A stretch of DNA of 64,000 bases from Bacteroidia bacterium (GTDB taxonomy: Bacteria > Bacteroidota > Bacteroidia > Bacteroidales > Azobacteroidaceae), in assembly GCA_026000155.1 (NCBI GenBank), contig BNYG01000003.1:65382-129381 (forward strand), written 5' to 3'. The notes beneath the pieces were generated by a model. It was not told where the DNA came from. It did no database searches and saw nothing but the letters and a program-made list of their open reading frames with translations. Of this stretch, positions 63,454 to 64,000 are shown piece by piece; within the stretch, counting starts at the first letter, position 1; every line of letters starts with the position of its first letter. The position numbers and the translations under genes were made by a program.

Positions 63454-64000
63454 ATTACAAAATAAAGTCAGGGAACTGTTCGAAAAAAACGAAATTGACC
63501 TGTTCATCGGATACGAAAAAGGAACAAGAAAGCCTCATCCGGTTTTTGTGTCTAAAGCGGAAGAGGCGGAAAATTTGATTTTCGATGAAAATTGTTCGGG
63601 AAACTTAGCGGTTTATCTTACCCGTAAAGATTTGGTTGGCGGGAAAAAGACCGGAATTTCAGCTTCGTATTATGCTCTAAAAAGCATTACACAATTGTTC
63701 GATGAAAATCAGTTGAAGGAGGAAAACCTGCGTGTGCTCGGTATTTCGGAAGATGGCACAGTTAAATTGTTCGGTTCCGCAGAAGAAATCAAGCAATACC
63801 TGACGGAAACGCTTCAGCCGCCTAAACTGGCAGAAGATGAATTAGTTAGGAAAATTGATGCGATGACATCGGACGAGCGCTGGCAATTTTGGGCGGACGA
63901 ATTAGCCAAATGCTTCAAATGTTATGCTTGCCAGATGTTGTCCGAAAGCATCGTTGGAAAACAGGATTTTCTCTTCGGGACAATAAGTGACCATATTGTC
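63446..64000 (+). CDS. 4Fe-4S dicluster / F420-hydrogenase beta-like protein (3' end replaced)
   Basis: The frame from ATG 63446 reads MRELQNKVRELFEKNEIDLF then IGYEKGTRKPHPVF and continues to FWADELAKCFKCYAC, where a cysteine-rich cluster site begins. This pattern is typical of iron-sulfur proteins that follow mvhD in HdrA-type operons. From 63927 the sequence is not native: it is an exact inverted copy of an fprA segment, so the rest of the gene is lost or lies elsewhere. The open frame to the window end is coincidental. The gene normally continues with more cysteines. Confidence 0.75.
   Translation, partial: MRELQNKVRELFEKNEIDLFIGYEKGTRKPHPVFVSKAEEAENLIFDENCSGNLAVYLTRKDLVGGKKTGISASYYALKSITQLFDENQLKEENLRVLGISEDGTVKLFGSAEEIKQYLTETLQPPKLAEDELVRKIDAMTSDERWQFWADELAKCFKCYACQMLSESIVGKQDFLFGTISDHIV
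63927..64000. other. 74-bp inverted copy of fprA 62230-62303
   Basis: The last 74 bases equal the reverse complement of 62230-62303 without a mismatch. The joint lies at CTTGC, which fits both sequences, so about five bases of microhomology mark it. Real inversion, inverted duplication or an assembly/amplification chimera are all possible. Confidence 0.95.

Overview
The window looks like chromosomal DNA of a Bacteroidales bacterium. Supporting this are the many Bacteroidetes-only families (a TonB-dependent receptor with a DUF4249 partner, an Mfa/Fim-type fimbrial locus with DUF3575 and DUF3868 proteins, DUF5686, DUF5606, FimB/Mfa2, an extended NusB), the lack of strong Shine-Dalgarno sites, and the repeated Bacteroidetes -7 promoter box TAnnTTTG in front of genes. 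No rRNA, tRNA, CRISPR array or recognisable transposase gene was found.

Layout. 0-10 kb: the 3' end of a catalase gene, a leftward TonB receptor/DUF4249 operon, a LytS/LytR-type two-component pair, a RhuM-like gene, and a trpS 5' fragment joined to a DUF5686 outer-membrane gene. 10-21.5 kb: a toxin-antitoxin pair with a frameshifted toxin, a collapsed SLC13 permease, uvrC, a leftward set of small secreted/lipoprotein genes, then a housekeeping run (dtd, nusB, yajC, ybbR-like, coaE, DUF5606, a small acidic protein, an OmpA lipoprotein). 21.5-26.5 kb: an accessory island with a metallo-beta-lactamase fragment, a metallophosphoesterase and a PD-(D/E)XK-like nuclease, a GIY-YIG gene, two winged-helix genes flanked by a 30-bp direct repeat, and a truncated YdeI-like gene. 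26.5-40.7 kb: a fused double TldD/PmbA protein, a glycosyltransferase, a five-gene fimbrial operon, a DUF1080 protein and a Gfo/Idh oxidoreductase. 40.7-46.8 kb: mnmA, a GNAT protein, NlpE-like, DJ-1/PfpI, exbB-exbD-tonB, a shortened ACT-like gene and nadK. 46.8-52.2 kb: a broken RiPP-type maturation/export locus (radical SAM, S41 peptidase, C39 ABC exporter, HlyD). 53-57 kb: dusB, a U32 peptidase, a thioesterase and dprA. 57-64 kb: an Hdr/Mvh/flavodiiron redox locus (hdrA, fprA, mvhD, and an iron-sulfur protein) split by an AAA ATPase and a BRO-type gene.

Two themes stand out. First, many genes are cut down by deletions whose junctions are clean: trpS, the SLC13 permease, the CBS part of the gene before nadK, the C39-ABC/HlyD junction, the radical SAM gene, YdeI, and a metallo-beta-lactamase. 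Second, several families of short palindromic repeats sit in or at gene ends. One is nested inside the signal-peptide region of the DUF4249 gene and keeps the frame; others supply the 3' ends of the GIY-YIG and U32 genes. Both fit an eroding, repeat-rich genome such as that of a host-associated Bacteroidales, although part of the junction signal could come from assembly or genome amplification. The last 74 bases of the window are an exact inverted copy of an internal piece of fprA 1.7 kb upstream, which is either a real inversion junction or a chimera.
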